DNA of 64,000 nucleotides, taken from NCBI RefSeq assembly GCF_003576645.1, contig NC_044917.1:21813020-21877019 (forward strand). The letters are read 5' to 3'. The number at the start of each line of letters is the position of its first letter. Position 1 is the stretch's first letter. The notes beneath the pieces were generated by a model. That model was not told the origin of the DNA. It saw only the letters and a list, made by a program, of their open reading frames with translations, and searched no databases. The stretch comes from Ipomoea triloba. Lineage: Eukaryota; Streptophyta; Magnoliopsida; Solanales; Convolvulaceae. This document shows, one piece after another, positions 1-11,469 of the stretch. Position numbers and translations under genes: made by a program.

Positions 1-112
<112 letters not shown>

Positions 113-150
113 CATACACTCACACACATGCATTATTTTTTTGTTTTTAT

Positions 151-232
151 AGGTCGCCGCCTAGGTGCCGCCTAGATCGCTTAGGCGCTAGGCGCTTGTC
201 TACCGTCTGACTAGTGCCTAGCGCCTACTGCA
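151..232. repeat. GCCTAG-rich dispersed repeat fragment
   Basis: Cluster of overlapping CGCCTAG and CTAGGCG words in both orientations within otherwise AT-rich DNA. It looks like the end of a dispersed repeat; no terminal structure could be defined. Confidence 0.35.
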
Positions 233-320
233 ACCATGCTAACGAGTTTGGTAATTATATGATACTAGAGACTGAATGTGTAACATAATAGGCAATTAGA
301 GAACTATATATGTTTAAATT

Positions 321-486
321 AGCCAAGCACCTTGTGCTCAGATGGCAAAGTAGTGGCTCTTCCATATGGGAGGTCATGAGTTCGAGCCTCAGTGGAGGCG
401 ATATCGACTCTTTGTGCCTCAATAGGTTGAGAAAGTATGTTTGAATGTATACTACAATATAATAGAGTTAGTTGTATTTTAAAAAA
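321..486 (+). mobile_element. tRNA-derived SINE with TSD
   Basis: A 166-bp element with an internal RNA polymerase III promoter: A-box-like TGCTCAGATGG at 335-345 and B-box-like GAGTTCGAGCC at 378-388. It ends in TTTTAAAAAAA. It is flanked by 13-bp near-identical direct repeats at 308-320 and 487-499 (ATATGTTT shared, 11 of 13 matches), as expected for target-primed insertion. It encodes no protein and would depend on a LINE for movement. A functional tRNA gene is excluded because no cloverleaf forms. Confidence 0.8.
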
Positions 487-573
487 ATATGTTTCAATCA
501 ATTAACATATACCAAATTCTGAAAAGCGAAACAATTTATGAGTCAAAAGTGTTGTTTTCCTATTAATATCAAG

Positions 574-680
574 CTTTATAAAATAAAGATTAATTTATGT
601 TTCTTACAAGTTTTGAATCCTTAAACTCTTATAAAATAAAGAATAAGTTTTGTTTCTTACAAGTTTTGAATCCTTAAGCT
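574..680. repeat. ~54-bp direct duplication, two copies
   Basis: Two adjacent copies (about 574-625 and 626-680) share TTATAAAATAAAGA followed by TTTCTTACAAG and TTTTGAATCCTTAA. The rest of 487-807 is AT-rich and shows no gene. Confidence 0.65.
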
Positions 681-807
681 CCTATTTTAAAAAAAATAAT
701 ATTGTTTTACTCTACATTATTATTATTTTAAAAAAATCAATTTCTTAATCTAAAAACCAATATGTACAAAGTCAAGGGTGGTAGGCCTCAACCCGCCCAC
801 CCAATAT

Positions 808-1412
808 TGACAAAGAGCAAATACCAATTTTGGTTCAACGAGTATTGACAAAATGACAGTTTTGGTCGACATGTTTAATTCCTACCAATTTTCATTCACT
901 ACTATTATTTTAGTACTAATTTTCATTCCTAACTATTGTTTTAGTACCAAAATTCATCACGCCGGTCACCCCCTTCATTTAAAACATGCCGAAATTTGAA
1001 ATTATTATGGCTATTTTTGTCCTTTTGAAATTAAGATCCCAATTTGAGCATGAATAAAGGGATTTAAGCTCTAAGATCGATCTCAATTTGTAGTTCTCCT
1101 CCTCAAATTAAGGTAGGATGAGGAGGAGAACTACGAATTAGGATCGACCTTAGGGCTTAATTCCATTTATTCATGCCCAAATTGGGATCTTAAGTTGAAA
1201 ATAAGGATAATACCCTTACAAGTTTTAAATTTCGGCACGTCTTAAATGGAGGAGTGACTGACGTAATGAATTTCGGCACTAAAACAATAGTCGTTGATGA
1301 AAACTGGTTCCAAAGCAATAGTCGTGGATAAAAATTAGCAGGAATTAACATGTGGACCAAGATAATCATTTTGCTAATATTCGTGGGACCAAAATTGGTA
1401 TTTTGCCGACAC
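808..1412. mobile_element. Long foldback (hairpin) MITE
   Basis: About 300 bp at 808-1105 is repeated, diverged, as the reverse complement at 1119-1412. The centre is a perfect 15-bp inverted repeat (TAGTTCTCCTCCTCA at 1091-1105 against 1119-1133). Outer arms share ATACCAATTTTGGT. There is no ORF of note, so this is a non-autonomous foldback element, possibly Mutator-type. No clear TSD was found at the degraded ends. Confidence 0.75.
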
Positions 1413-1451
1413 TTAAGTATACACTCTTAGGCTTAAAATAACCTAGGCAAA

Positions 1452-1687
1452 TTATACCATGGATCAAGGTCTACATTGCATTGTTAACAACATATTATGT
1501 GTATGTAGTTAACACATTATGAGTATGTAGTAACCATACTATTTGTCTCTAGTTAACATTTTATGTGCCTTCAATTTATTTATAGGCACATAAACAATTA
1601 ACTAGAGGTACAGAATATGTCAACTAGAGACACCTAATTTTTGGCTCAAGGTGCACAATGAAAGATGGATCTTGGTCTATGGTATAA
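1452..1687. mobile_element. Short MITE with ~33-bp TIRs
   Basis: The left end (1452-1484, starting TTATACCATGGA) matches the reverse complement of the right end (1655-1687, starting TTATACCATAGA) over roughly 33 bp with a few mismatches. Central sequences around 1560-1600 (TTTATGTGCC and GGCACATAAA) also pair, so the 236-bp unit folds on itself. It is non-coding. Confidence 0.7.
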
Positions 1688-2385
1688 CAATAATTGAAGT
1701 AACCTAAACTTAGTCTAACAAGAAAATGCCTTGCCTAAATCGCAGCCAGCACCATAAGCCTAAGGCCCCACACTGCTAGCGAGATAAACCAATAATGCTC
1801 CAATTTTGCAAAAAATTTGATAGCATAAATACAACTCTCGGAGTATGCCAAATGATAGACGCTAAGCGACCCAAAGGTCAAGTAAGCTGTAAGGATACAC
1901 CCAGGCTTGCAAACTATAACTAAAGGGAAATAGAGTCTCGCATAGTCCTAAGGTAAAAACAATGACACATAGGCCTAAAGTAAACATAGTGACACACAAT
2001 CTTAAAGTAAACACAATGGCACACAAGCGTACAGTAAACACAATGGCACACATGCCTAAAGCAACCACAATGGCTCAAATGCCTAAAGCAAACATAATGG
2101 TACATAGGTCAAAACTAAATATATGAAGGCAAAATAATACCAAGCCAAGAAGGGAGATGGTTTGTACTTTCAATACCATTATGAGCTAATGGCCAATAGT
2201 ACACCAAGTAGTAGTTGACATGAGTGTGGCAATCTATATTGTCATCACCACTTTGAGTAAGTGGCCAGCGGGTGTAGAAACTATGGTCTTCACTAGCCAC
2301 CAGCACAATTGGACTAGGCTATTGCAAATCGCTAATAGCAAACTGTAGGGTAGTTTGGACCACCATCATCACTTTGAGTAAGGCA
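1688..2385 (-). other. Degraded sequence, probably distal part of LINE remnant
   Basis: No intact gene. Words such as CATCACCACTTTGAG recur here (about 2244 and 2363) and on the other side of the solo LTR (about 3678 and 3750), showing that 1688-2385 and 3659-4040 were one continuous region before the LTR element inserted. On the minus strand it lies beyond the LINE RNase H remnant and may be a LINE C-terminal extension or 3' tail. The identity is inferred. Confidence 0.35.
1954..2115. repeat. 27-bp minisatellite, six units
   Basis: Six head-to-tail units of exactly 27 bp start at 1954, 1981, 2008, 2035, 2062 and 2089. The conserved part reads AAACACAATGGCACACA followed by GCCTAAAG. The period is a multiple of three, so the minus strand reads as a nine-residue repeat, but no convincing protein is present. 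Confidence 0.9.
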
Positions 2386-3653
2386 TGAAAGAAGTAGTTT
2401 ATGGTGAGGTGGAATGAGTGATGAAACGAGGGAGAAATTCCCCGACTGTCGTGTTCTCAAGGATGAAAAATTAGAGTCGAATTACGTGTTGGCATTTAGG
2501 AGGTTAAGATGTAAGAGTTACTAGAATTACTATAAGACACGTGAATCATAGGCGAAGGATTTGCGAGGGTAAATTGAAGGAAAACAATTAAGAAGAATGA
2601 GAGGTTGAATGCCTTAACTAGACTTTATGATTTATCCACTGTGGTGATTCTTAGGCAACGAGGTTCGGGCTTAATCACGGGAGCCCACAGTACCATCACC
2701 GTTACACTCAGACTCCCAAATCCTCATTCGGTTGGGGCATTTCGTCGAACATGTGGTCTACCACTCCTCCCGGGCCTCATCCTTCCGGATCAAGGGCGGG
2801 AATGTGGATGATTTAGACTCGTGAGGATCCGCTATCGCGCAATCACACACTTTCACTAAGTCTACTATCTATCCCAGCCGGAAATAGAAGCAAATCGTAA
2901 AGAACATCAACCGCACAAGACTAGCACCCTACTACATCATTTCCACAATCCAATGGAAGAATTTCAACTCATCAATCACAAAAGCTAATTTGGGGCAATC
3001 AAACCCTCAACTAATCTATACAAACATCATTCAAATCGAAGAACAAAGCAATAAAAAATAACAAGTAAATCAAATGGAAATAGTAATGAAATTAACAAAA
3101 GCAAGAGTAGAGTAGAGATACCTATTCAATTAGAGAAATCTATTACATCTTCACTTCCATTGCATCAATCTAGCTAAATCTACCCTTAACTAAGAAATCT
3201 AACACTAGAGATTGTGGGGAATTTCCCCCAAAGGGGAGAGAAACTTCAAATCAGATCTAAACTAAAAATTGGGATCCCCTCAAAAATGCTGGGGAATGAT
3301 TAAATAAGCCTCCAAAAGTCAAATCCTGAAATTGCTCTTAATGACCCCGTCCACGCCAGGTTCACGCGTGGAGGCTTGGCGTGAACCTTACTGGAATTGT
3401 TCAACACCACCTCCATGCGTGGGAGAGGCGTGGACTTTCCTGAGTCGGCTTCGTTCCTTCATTTGTTCCTTCCTTTAACCCTGGGTCCTGTTTTGTCATG
3501 TGGGAATGAGTTCGAAACACAACATAAAGCGGAGTTTGCAAGTTTGATCACATCAGAGTCTATTACGCATGAAATGATTACAAAATGGGTGAAGAAATCG
3601 TGCATTAATGTCCCTAAACCGACCCTAAACTTGACTATTCTTGGCACTTATCA
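2386..3653 (-). mobile_element. Solo LTR, D-family, TSD AGGCA
   Basis: A 1268-bp LTR in minus orientation, beginning (minus strand) TGATAAGTGCCAAGAATAG and ending CTTCTTTCA. It is flanked by the exact 5-bp repeat AGGCA (2381-2385 and 3654-3658), with no internal region on either side, so it is a recombination remnant of a full element. It is homologous to 7260-8518 and to the 3' LTR of element D; shared blocks include the CGCGATAGCGG region near 2835 and the CACGCGTG-type palindromes near 3365 and 3416 upstream of an AT-rich TATA-like stretch. Confidence 0.85.
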
Positions 3654-4039
3654 AGGCACTAGGGGGTAGTTTGAACCACCATCACCACTTTGAGCAAGTG
3701 ACCAACGAGGCACCAAGTTACCGCTTGTGTGAACGAGATAGTCTGGACCATTATCACCACTTTGAGCAACCGTACTAGTTTGTTGCAAACTGCCAATAGA
3801 TGCAGGACAGTCGTGATTACCATTAGCCCTTTGTGCAAGGAGCCAAGAATGTGCCAATGGACCGTAGACATAAGCGGAGATGCAAACAAAAAAAAGAGGT
3901 GACAAAGGCAGAACAAACACCTAAGCATCAATATCATCGCACACAAAGGAATGCATGCCCTCCAATGACACCAAAGAACACACACGAAAAACAAGTCAAA
4001 CAAGGTGCAAAAGGGAAACTCTCTATCCCTCCCCAACGC

Positions 4040-5680
4040 TTATTCAACCAAAGTAGCACTTGGCAGATTAGCCTCTGGCGAACAAGCCAAGGCAGTCAAA
4101 GAGGCACAAGAGGCAAGAAACATAAAACACGAGACCTCACTGTCCAAGTACTTAGGACCGCGAGAAGAAGAGTAAAAATAGTCCTTGAACACCATCATCG
4201 AAGTCTCCATAAGAATAGGCCTAGTACCCCAAGATAGACACTACTCAAGACATGCAGAGAAAACTTGAAAAGAGACTAAATTCCATCCATAGACACCGAG
4301 CAGGCAACCCCATAACAAAAGTCACCCATGGTTACGCACCAAGGCAGCAGTTCCCCTATAGAGCACGAAATAGAGAGATTTACCTTTAGAGATCTCACTA
4401 GAAGAAGTGAGACCATCAAACCATTCGAAGGACTCGCCTCGACACATGACTATCCAAGTAAGCAAGAATGAGAGGCTAACTTGGAGGCAAGATGTGTTTC
4501 CCTAGCCATCGGTGAAAGATGCACTCCACAACATACTTAGCCACGACACAAAATATCACCCTAGGGATGCTAGGCGATCAACGTCCATGCATACACGCAT
4601 TCATGTGCTTCCATAGCTCCCAAAAGATCAAGTAAGGCAACCTTGCAAGTACCAAAAACAAGTAATCGTGAACTCAAAACCGCCTGCCTCCAACTCGTCA
4701 AAAGAGTCTGAAGACCATTATAAATGAGTTGGAGACCAAGTGACCTTACAAAATAGCTTTATACCACCTCAGTTGTATTACCTACTTAAAAAATGTGAGA
4801 AAGAGTCCTGCGACGGAGCCGTATAACACTAGAAGCGTAACACAACGTGATAGCCAAACCTGGCACCACATCGTCCTTAAAGGGAAAATGCTTATGCCAT
4901 CACCTCCCTAACAACATTTCCACAGTGTGATTAGAACTTGGCTTAGGGCGAAGCATAGATTTAGCTTAAGCAAAAGAAAACATACCATCCTTAGTGATGC
5001 GCCACACTAGGACATCCAAGGGTCCTTGTCCTAAGTGAGTAAGCTCCACAAGCAGATAACCATTGAGCTTAGAGAGGTCAAGCATCTCGTCCTCCATAAA
5101 ATCGAAAAGAAATGCTTGAAAATAAGCAACCCCATGAGAGGGGAATAGGCAACCTAGCGGTGCAAGCCCAAACGAGTTATCCCACCATAAGTTAACCCGA
5201 CCCTAACCCAAACGCCACCCAAGCACGTTTTCCACACCATCCTAAATTCTAATCATGCGCTTCCAAGTGTGTGAATTCCTTGACCGCACAAACTTAGCAG
5301 TCGTGCTCAAGACTGCAGTATTTTGCCCTCAAGAAATCTCCCCACATCGAAGACGTTGTATGAAAATTGCACTAAAGCTTGGCACTAGCAAGGTGCATCA
5401 TGAGGTCGTGGTCCAAAAAGCCAAATCCACCATCCTTTTTAGGGAGTGTGCCTCCAAGAACTCTAGTGATAATTGGCCCACTAGACTGTCGCAAGAAGAA
5501 ATTGACAAAACACTTGAGGTTCCAAACCACCTACTTGGGAGAAGCACAAGCTGCAAAGAGATGTAGAGGATAGCCTGAAGAACATAAGAAATAAGGATCG
5601 CATTTCGCCTTGGATAGTAAGCAACGCTGCCACCCAAAGCACTTAGCCTTGACCTTATCAATGACCGAGAATACACTTAT
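4040..5680 (-). pseudogene. Decayed LINE (L1-type) C-terminal remnant
   Basis: Conceptual minus-strand translation, broken by many stops and frame changes, gives a recognisable order for plant L1-type LINEs. First comes the region after the reverse transcriptase (HTWKRM near 5260, then WWDNSFGLAPLG near 5165). A zf-RVT-like stretch follows (LVWRITKDGMFSF near 5000). Next are tryptophan-rich sequence near 4600-4700 and an RNase H-like segment (YGWN and LMET near 4210-4290). The endonuclease and RT core are not present. The solo LTR at 2386-3653 interrupts DNA just downstream. The assignment is by remembered family pattern, not by a search. Confidence 0.5.
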
Positions 5681-5759
5681 TCCTACGAACATAGATAGGG
5701 CAACCAAAGTAAGTGAATGGAAACGACTAATGCATACAACTTGATTTGTCCCAAACGAG

Positions 5760-5943
5760 TAAAAGCAGTTGAATTAAATTTTTACGTACTCTATTTTACT
5801 AAATAACCATATTAGGACTCTATGTAGTTGAGTCATGTTATGAGTCTATGTCCTATTATATCTGTGATTTTCTTAGTATATATAATTTTGTAATCTGTAC
5901 AGTTATGATTTGAGTAATTGAATACAATACTATAGCTATCATC
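5760..5943 (+). mobile_element. Probable 3' part of a copia LTR
   Basis: AT-rich sequence ending just before a primer-binding-site-like TGGTATCATCGC at 5944. The position directly ahead of a copia gag start suggests the R-U5 end of a 5' LTR. The left boundary and the matching 3' LTR are not visible. Confidence 0.4.
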
Positions 5944-5960
5944 TGGTATCATCGCTAGGG
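5944..5960 (+). other. Primer binding site, initiator-tRNA-Met type, diverged
   Basis: TGGTATCATCGCTAGGG resembles the plant copia site that begins TGGTATCAGAGC, complementary to the 3' end of initiator tRNA-Met. It lies 17 bp before the gag start codon at 5977. Confidence 0.55.
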
Positions 5961-5976
5961 CTTTTCTTTTGTTCCC

Positions 5977-6279
5977 ATGGCTGATCAAGACGGCTGTGTA
6001 AACTCTTTAGAACAGATCGTTTCGGATGTAGCTACGGCGTTTACGGTTTCTTCTACCGTGTCCTCACTTTCCTCTGCCCATCACTTCATCAGCATTAAAC
6101 TTACTCATCGGAATTTTCTGTTTTGGTGTACGCAAGTAGTCCCGTTTCTTCGCGGTCATGATCTGCTTGGATTTGTTGACAGTTCTTTCCCCTGTCTGCC
6201 TGCATTGCTTTCGGCTGCGGCCGAAGGTGCTTCTCGCCAGCCGAATCCAGAGTATACCACCTGGGTTCGTTGTGATTAG
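5977..6279 (+). pseudogene. copia gag, N-terminal fragment
   Basis: A 100-codon open frame from ATG at 5977, 17 bp after the PBS. Residues about 30-60 (HHFISIKLTHRNFLFWCTQV) match the N-terminal signature of plant Ty1/copia gag, where a conserved LxxxNFxxW stretch precedes the capsid domain; GHDLLGFVD follows. A stop ends it at 6277-6279, while recognisable gag-like sequence continues in other frames to about 6750, so the reading frame is broken. Protease, integrase and most of the reverse transcriptase are deleted before the RNase H piece at 6800. Confidence 0.7.
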
Positions 6280-6799
6280 TCTCTTTTGTCGCTATTGGTG
6301 TCGCCGTTGTCGGAGGAAGTGGTGTCGCTTGCAGTTGGTCGTTGGACGTCGCGTGAAGTTTGGGATGCTATTGAATAGTCTCTTGCTTCGACATCTCACT
6401 CATGGTAGCTCCGCCTCCTCAACCTGCCTCATAGCCTCAAGCAGGGAGATTCATCTACTGCTGATTATCTTGGTCGCGCACAGCTCGTCATCGAGGACCA
6501 CTCCCTCGTCGGCCGATCAGTTTCGTTTGAGGAACAGAATCTCTACGTTTTTAGGGGACTCTAGCCTGAGTTCCGAGCCATTCCTGCTTCCTTGGCTGTT
6601 CGTGGTCGTCCAGTTACGCTCCAGGAGCTTGTTGACCTGCTTGGTTCCTAGGAGCTTAATACCGGCAGCAAGTATGCGGCGGTTGGTCATTCCGGCGACG
6701 ACGTTTGCTGTCTGTACGGATGCTAGTATGACAGATAGAAGGCCTCTTGCAACCCCCTGTCTGTTTCAAGGCCCACATCTATCTGTACAGATTTATATG

Positions 6800-7259
6800 A
6801 TGATCCCACTCAGTATAGGATCCTAGCACGTGCGTTGCAATACTTGACTGTCACGAGGCCTGACTTATCTTTTGCAGTTAATCTTCTTTGCCAGCACATG
6901 CATGCTCCCAGTACTACACACTGGGAACAGTTAAAACGTGTGTTATGGTACGTCAAGGGCAATCTTTTTATGGGCTTGCGGGTGCGGAAGTCTACTTCGA
7001 CTGATCTGCATGCGTTTTCTAACTCTGACTGGGCTGGTTGTCCTGAAGACAGAAAATCCACTAGTGGTTATGCTGTGTTCCTTGGAACAAATCTCGTGTC
7101 CTGGGTGTGCAAGAAGCAGAGAACAGTTGCTAGGTCTTCTACTGAGGCTGAGTACAAGGCTCTAGCTGATGTCAATGCTAAGGTGGTCTGGATATTCTCT
7201 TTGTTGCGTGAGATAGGTGCCCCAATGTTTTGGTTCCCAAGCTTTGGTGTGACAATTTC
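6800..7259 (+). pseudogene. copia RNase H domain remnant
   Basis: The open frame includes the copia signatures LTVTRPDLSFAVN, HWEQLKRVLWYVKG, SDWAGCPEDRKSTSG and SSTEAEYKAL, which form the RT thumb/RNase H end of a Ty1/copia polyprotein. Fused about 500 bp after gag, it shows a large internal deletion. Coding similarity stops at 7259, where TGTTGTTG begins the inserted D-family LTR; downstream codons are LTR, not copia. The remnant cannot make a functional enzyme. Confidence 0.85.
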
Positions 7260-8518
7260 TGTTGTTGTTGGTTTTGTTTTTGCGGTGAGTTGTATGTTGG
7301 TATGTAATGTGTTAAAACGAAGAGTCAAGACTCCCCGAGTGTCGGTCTCTCAAGGAAGGCAGGTTTGGAGTCGAGTACAGTGTTGGCATATAGGAGGTTG
7401 AAGGAAAAGAGTTACGTGAATGACTAGACTCAACGGCATTTATACAAGAGTTTAAGGTTTGGGATAAGTAGGTTAAAGAAAAGGGGAAACGGTGATTGGG
7501 GCTCGTGGCTAGCATATATGGTCTACTATCCTAATGATTTTGCAAACAATTGTTTGGATTCAACTAGGGAGTTCACGGCACTTCACCGAGTGGCGTCACA
7601 CTCGGACTCCCACATCCTCATTCGGTTGGGGCATTTCATCGAACACCTTGTCTACCACTCTTCCCAAAGCCTCTTCCTTTCGAACTAAGGGCGGGGATGT
7701 GGATGAGTTGGACTCGTGAGAGGCCGCTATCGCGCACACACTCACTTTCACAGGGTTGGCCACACTTAGGCACAAAGCATATCAAACATCAACCACACAA
7801 GCATTCAAATCCAAGAACATAAAGCTCACATTTTTAAAGCAATTTCTTCAACAATTCAACCACATAGCTAGTTTCGGGGCCACCAATCCCCTTTCTACTC
7901 TAAGCAAACATTAAGAAAGAGTAAAAACAAGAAAGCAATAGAAGATCTAAAAGCAAATAAAATGAGATTAAAATAGATAGAGAAAAGAAGAGTTACCATC
8001 CATAGCTAATAGATTCTATTACATATTTGCTTTCAATCTTCTAGCCTTCTACATGGGATCTTCAATCTATTCTAAGAAAATGAAGTTTTCTCCCAAGAGG
8101 GGAGAAAACAAAGAGAACTTTCGATTTCCAAACTAGGGCTCTCCTCCAAATTTCAGGAAAAGGGTTTTAAATAGGCAACAAGAGGTCAAAATCCCGAAAT
8201 AGCCCCTGTGCCCTGATCATGCCACCTTTACCCGTGAATGGGGCGTGGATGCATTCTGGAAACGATCCACACCACCTATACGCGTGTTGGCTGCGTAGAT
8301 GGTTCCTGCTCGGTTGCTTCTTTGCTTTCTACTCTGTTTTGGCCTCGAATTCATTTTTAATCTGCGGAATTAACTTCAAAACATACTCTAAAGTTGAGTT
8401 AGAGATTTTTTTATCACATATGAGTCTAAATGCACGAAATTGTTATAAACGGGTGGCAAAACTTCACTATTCTATCCTATTTTCAACCCTTAAATTAGAC
8501 TATTCTTGGTGCTTATCA
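7260..8518 (-). mobile_element. D-family 3' LTR of a truncated element
   Basis: A 1259-bp LTR on the minus strand, starting TGATAAGCACCAAGAATAG at 8518 and ending at 7260 inside the copia RNase H region. It matches the solo LTR 2386-3653 and the 3' LTR of element D. Unlike the solo LTR it is still joined to a polypurine tract and hairpin at 8519-8552, so this is the 3' end of a truncated element rather than a solo LTR. TATA-like sequence (TATTTAAAA) lies near 8170 and CGCG palindromes near 8279. Confidence 0.8.
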
Positions 8519-8552
8519 AAGTTTCCACACTTAAACCTTGCTTGTCCTCAAG
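8519..8552 (-). promoter_or_regulatory. Polypurine tract and AGGA-loop hairpin of the truncated element
   Basis: On the minus strand: CTTGAGGACAAG (stem of a short hairpin with loop AGGA), then TTTAAGTGTGGAAACTT directly before the LTR start. This is the plus-strand priming site arrangement also seen in elements A, B, C and D. Confidence 0.7.
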
Positions 8553-9412
8553 ATATCTTTATTATCCTAGAATCTTCTACTGCTTGTATAAATGTGTGTG
8601 ATGTTCTCTCCGCAGAACACACAACACTACTCACAACTTTCAACCTTGCATCATAAATGAAATCCCTTTGTTTCCTACGCACTAAATTCTCACACTAAAT
8701 TCCTTTACTCCTACTTCTTCAAATTGCTACTAAGAGGTATGATTCTAACTTAATCTTCTTACTTTATGTTAGTTTTTATCTTTATTTTTAATCATATGCA
8801 TATCTGTATCCAGTAGACGTAAATTCTTTTTGAGCCGAAGCAATCCGTGTAGTCCAGAAAACCTTCGGGGAAGAAGTACCGGGAAGGGATAATAGTACCC
8901 AACTAAGGTTTTTTTTTATAAATAATTATTGTCATTTTTTTTGGTAAATTCACGAGGTCTTTCTCTATCCGTTTAACGAGGCACAGGAGCTGGCCTAGGA
9001 GAATCGTCACTTGCGGTTTTAAAATATCGGAAACTCCATATAAATAGGGATAATTTGGTGTAAAACCTTTCTTCAGAGCAAGAGAAGTGAGATAAAAGCT
9101 CCTACTGCTAGAAGAAGAAAGGGATTTAGGGTTTCGATGTATGCCCGCAACGGAACTCGAGCGCTATGGCAGTAGAAACTGAAGATCGCTCGGTTCTCTC
9201 AAGGCACTTCTGTCATAGATGTTGTTAGGATTGTAGACGGAGAAATCCGGTAATAGGTTAGGGATGAAAAGGTGACGGTATTAGATAAAATATGATTACT
9301 TAGTAAGCATAAAAACTAACATGAACTAATAAGATTAAAAAGAATAATATCTGGAAGTAGTAAAAAGAACAAGAAGGAGTAAAGCTTCAAAACTCTTGAA
9401 GAAATTTAAAAT
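8553..9412. other. Non-coding stretch with a possible promoter
   Basis: The first ~100 bp are the last internal sequence of the truncated element. The rest has no gene. At 9035-9048 TCCATATAAATAGG is a good TATA box, followed by about 360 bp of leader-like sequence with several short upstream ATGs before the AT-rich ORF at 9413. Confidence 0.4.
9035..9048 (+). promoter_or_regulatory. TATA box candidate
   Basis: TATAAATAGG matches the plant TATA consensus and lies about 370 bp upstream of the ORF at 9413. No transcript evidence is available. Confidence 0.4.
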
Positions 9413-9961
9413 TTGAAAAATAAATTCCTACAATATTTTGAGAAAAAAATAAATTTTTCTAAAAATTCTGAAATGGATAAAAAATTTATTCAAGACTATT
9501 TTGGAAACAATGAAAATTTTCAAGTAGAAAGAAATTTTGGAAATAATTTTTCAACATATTATTTAGATGAAAAATTCATGGAATACGAAATTGATATTTC
9601 AAATTATAATGAAAATTTTTTTTACTTACACAAAAGATTTTCTTATCCGGACTTGGTAAAACAAATTATAAAATATTTAAAATTCTCCACATTTCAAGAA
9701 ACATTTATAATTGAACAACTAAAAGAACAATTCCAAAAAGACTCTGAAGAAGAAAAATTAGAAAATTTGATTGGAGAAATTATTGAATTGGTCTCCCAGT
9801 CAAAACATATCAGAAATTTTGAAGCATATACATCTCCTGTTTATCCTGTAATTTATGACTCTGATAATTATAATTCAGATAATAATTTTGAAAATTATTA
9901 TGAAAATTATTATGAAGTTAATCATTATGAAAATTATTACAGTGGAGCCGAAACAGACTAA
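9413..9961 (+). CDS. Unrecognised AT-rich ORF, 182 codons
   Basis: I do not recognise this protein. It begins MKNKFLQYFEKK and ends in a Tyr/Asn/Glu-rich repeat (ENYYENYYEVNHYENYY). The middle (about residues 80-135) is amphipathic and Glu/Lys-rich, likely helical (IIEQLKEQFQKDSEEEK). Codon choice is extremely AT-biased, more so than the SURNod19 gene. A TATA box and long leader with short ATGs lie upstream. A Helitron begins 117 bp downstream. The long leader plus acidic tail could suggest a fragment of an endogenous pararetrovirus or LTR element, but no diagnostic motif is present. It may equally be a chance ORF in AT-rich DNA. Confidence 0.35.
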   Translation: MKNKFLQYFEKKINFSKNSEMDKKFIQDYFGNNENFQVERNFGNNFSTYYLDEKFMEYEIDISNYNENFFYLHKRFSYPDLVKQIIKYLKFSTFQETFIIEQLKEQFQKDSEEEKLENLIGEIIELVSQSKHIRNFEAYTSPVYPVIYDSDNYNSDNNFENYYENYYEVNHYENYYSGAETD

Positions 9962-11469
9962 GTCAAAATTTTTAACAACATTTTATTGGCATAAATTATC
10001 TACTCATATGAAAAAATTCTTCACACATCTTTTTCAATTAACTACTCTCCTAATTAATATAGTCAATTTTTACACTACTAGTATTTTCGCCCGTGCGATG
10101 CACGGAATGGATTTGTTATAATAATATATTAAAAATATTTGGATCGATATATAATTATTTGAATTAGAACATCAAATATTATATAGTGAAATTGAAGATA
10201 TGTTTTGGATGATTTATGTTTTTTGATGTTATCATTGCTTGAATTTGAGCAACAATTGCTCAAATTAATAGCTATGTGTAGATCTACGCATGCGGTATTG
10301 TAACTTTGAAGATTTTATATATCATTATTTAGGATTTTTATAAATTGGGCTAATGTACTTGTTCTCTAGCAACTCAGTTATAGGAATCAATTGTTATCTT
10401 AAACATATGTTTTTTGTCTAGATATATGAAGGCAAAAAAAAAATGTTTTTTTACCTTTATGAAACATGTTGAAAGTGAAGGAAGATATCCCAGAGTCAAC
10501 CAGTAAAAACATGTTGTCTAGCCCATTAAAAATTCTGGGTGAGGTGATGTCCCTATGACAGCATATTACACAACTAATATACTTCAAAATTACAATCTTA
10601 GGAAGAACATCCAGCAGCAGCCTATTGATTTCGAACAAAAATCCTTTCATATCTTTTCGATGATCACAGGTGATCTTTGTCCTTGACTGGATATTTGTCT
10701 CCATCTGCCTAAATCAAACACACAATATACAATATTTGTACCAATAATCCAAACATACAGACATACAAATATTACATAAGTCATGAATCAAATAACAATT
10801 ATTCACAAGTACTTTTGGGGTAAAAGTATTTTGGTAAACATGAATACTTATCCTAGAAATCAAAATTCACTGCGCACACTCAAAACACTCATAGTTGATA
10901 ATCATTGTTTGCTAGTTCTTTTCTTTCTTTTGGCGAGAAAAGAGAAGAAACTATGGGGAAGGATGGAGAATTTTTAATTTTTGCAACAATGGAAGAAGAT
11001 GGGAGAATATATATTCGGATTAAGATGTTATGGAAATGAGTGCATAATGATTACTAATGAAGATGATATAATAGGATTATGATGAAATTAATGAAAGAAA
11101 TGTGTAGTATTTTAAGATATTTATTTATATAATAACTATTTCCATATGAACGTATGTAACTGTCAATTTCATAATTACATTACATATATATATATAATAG
11201 GATAATACTATATTTATATATATACATATACAATATAATATGATTGACATTCATAATTTTTGTATCTCAGCCAAAATAGGAATACATTTATGTAAATAAC
11301 CACATTCTTATCTCATTAATATTATTATATTCTATCATAATAATTACCATAATTACTAATAATAACCTAATATAACCAACCTATTATAATTAATATTATT
11401 CTATCATTAATATTATTCTATAATAATAATAATAATTAATATTATTAATATTTAATATTATTAATATTA

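Noticed and set aside
321..501. tRNA gene at the A/B-box site
   Set aside because: No cloverleaf or anticodon stem forms; A-tail and TSD show a SINE.
3833..4237. 134-codon plus-strand ORF
   Set aside because: It is antisense to the decayed LINE RNase H region and has no recognisable domain.
6158..6826. 222-codon plus-strand ORF overlapping copia gag
   Set aside because: It is an out-of-frame reading of degraded gag sequence, rich in Arg and Ser without domain signature.
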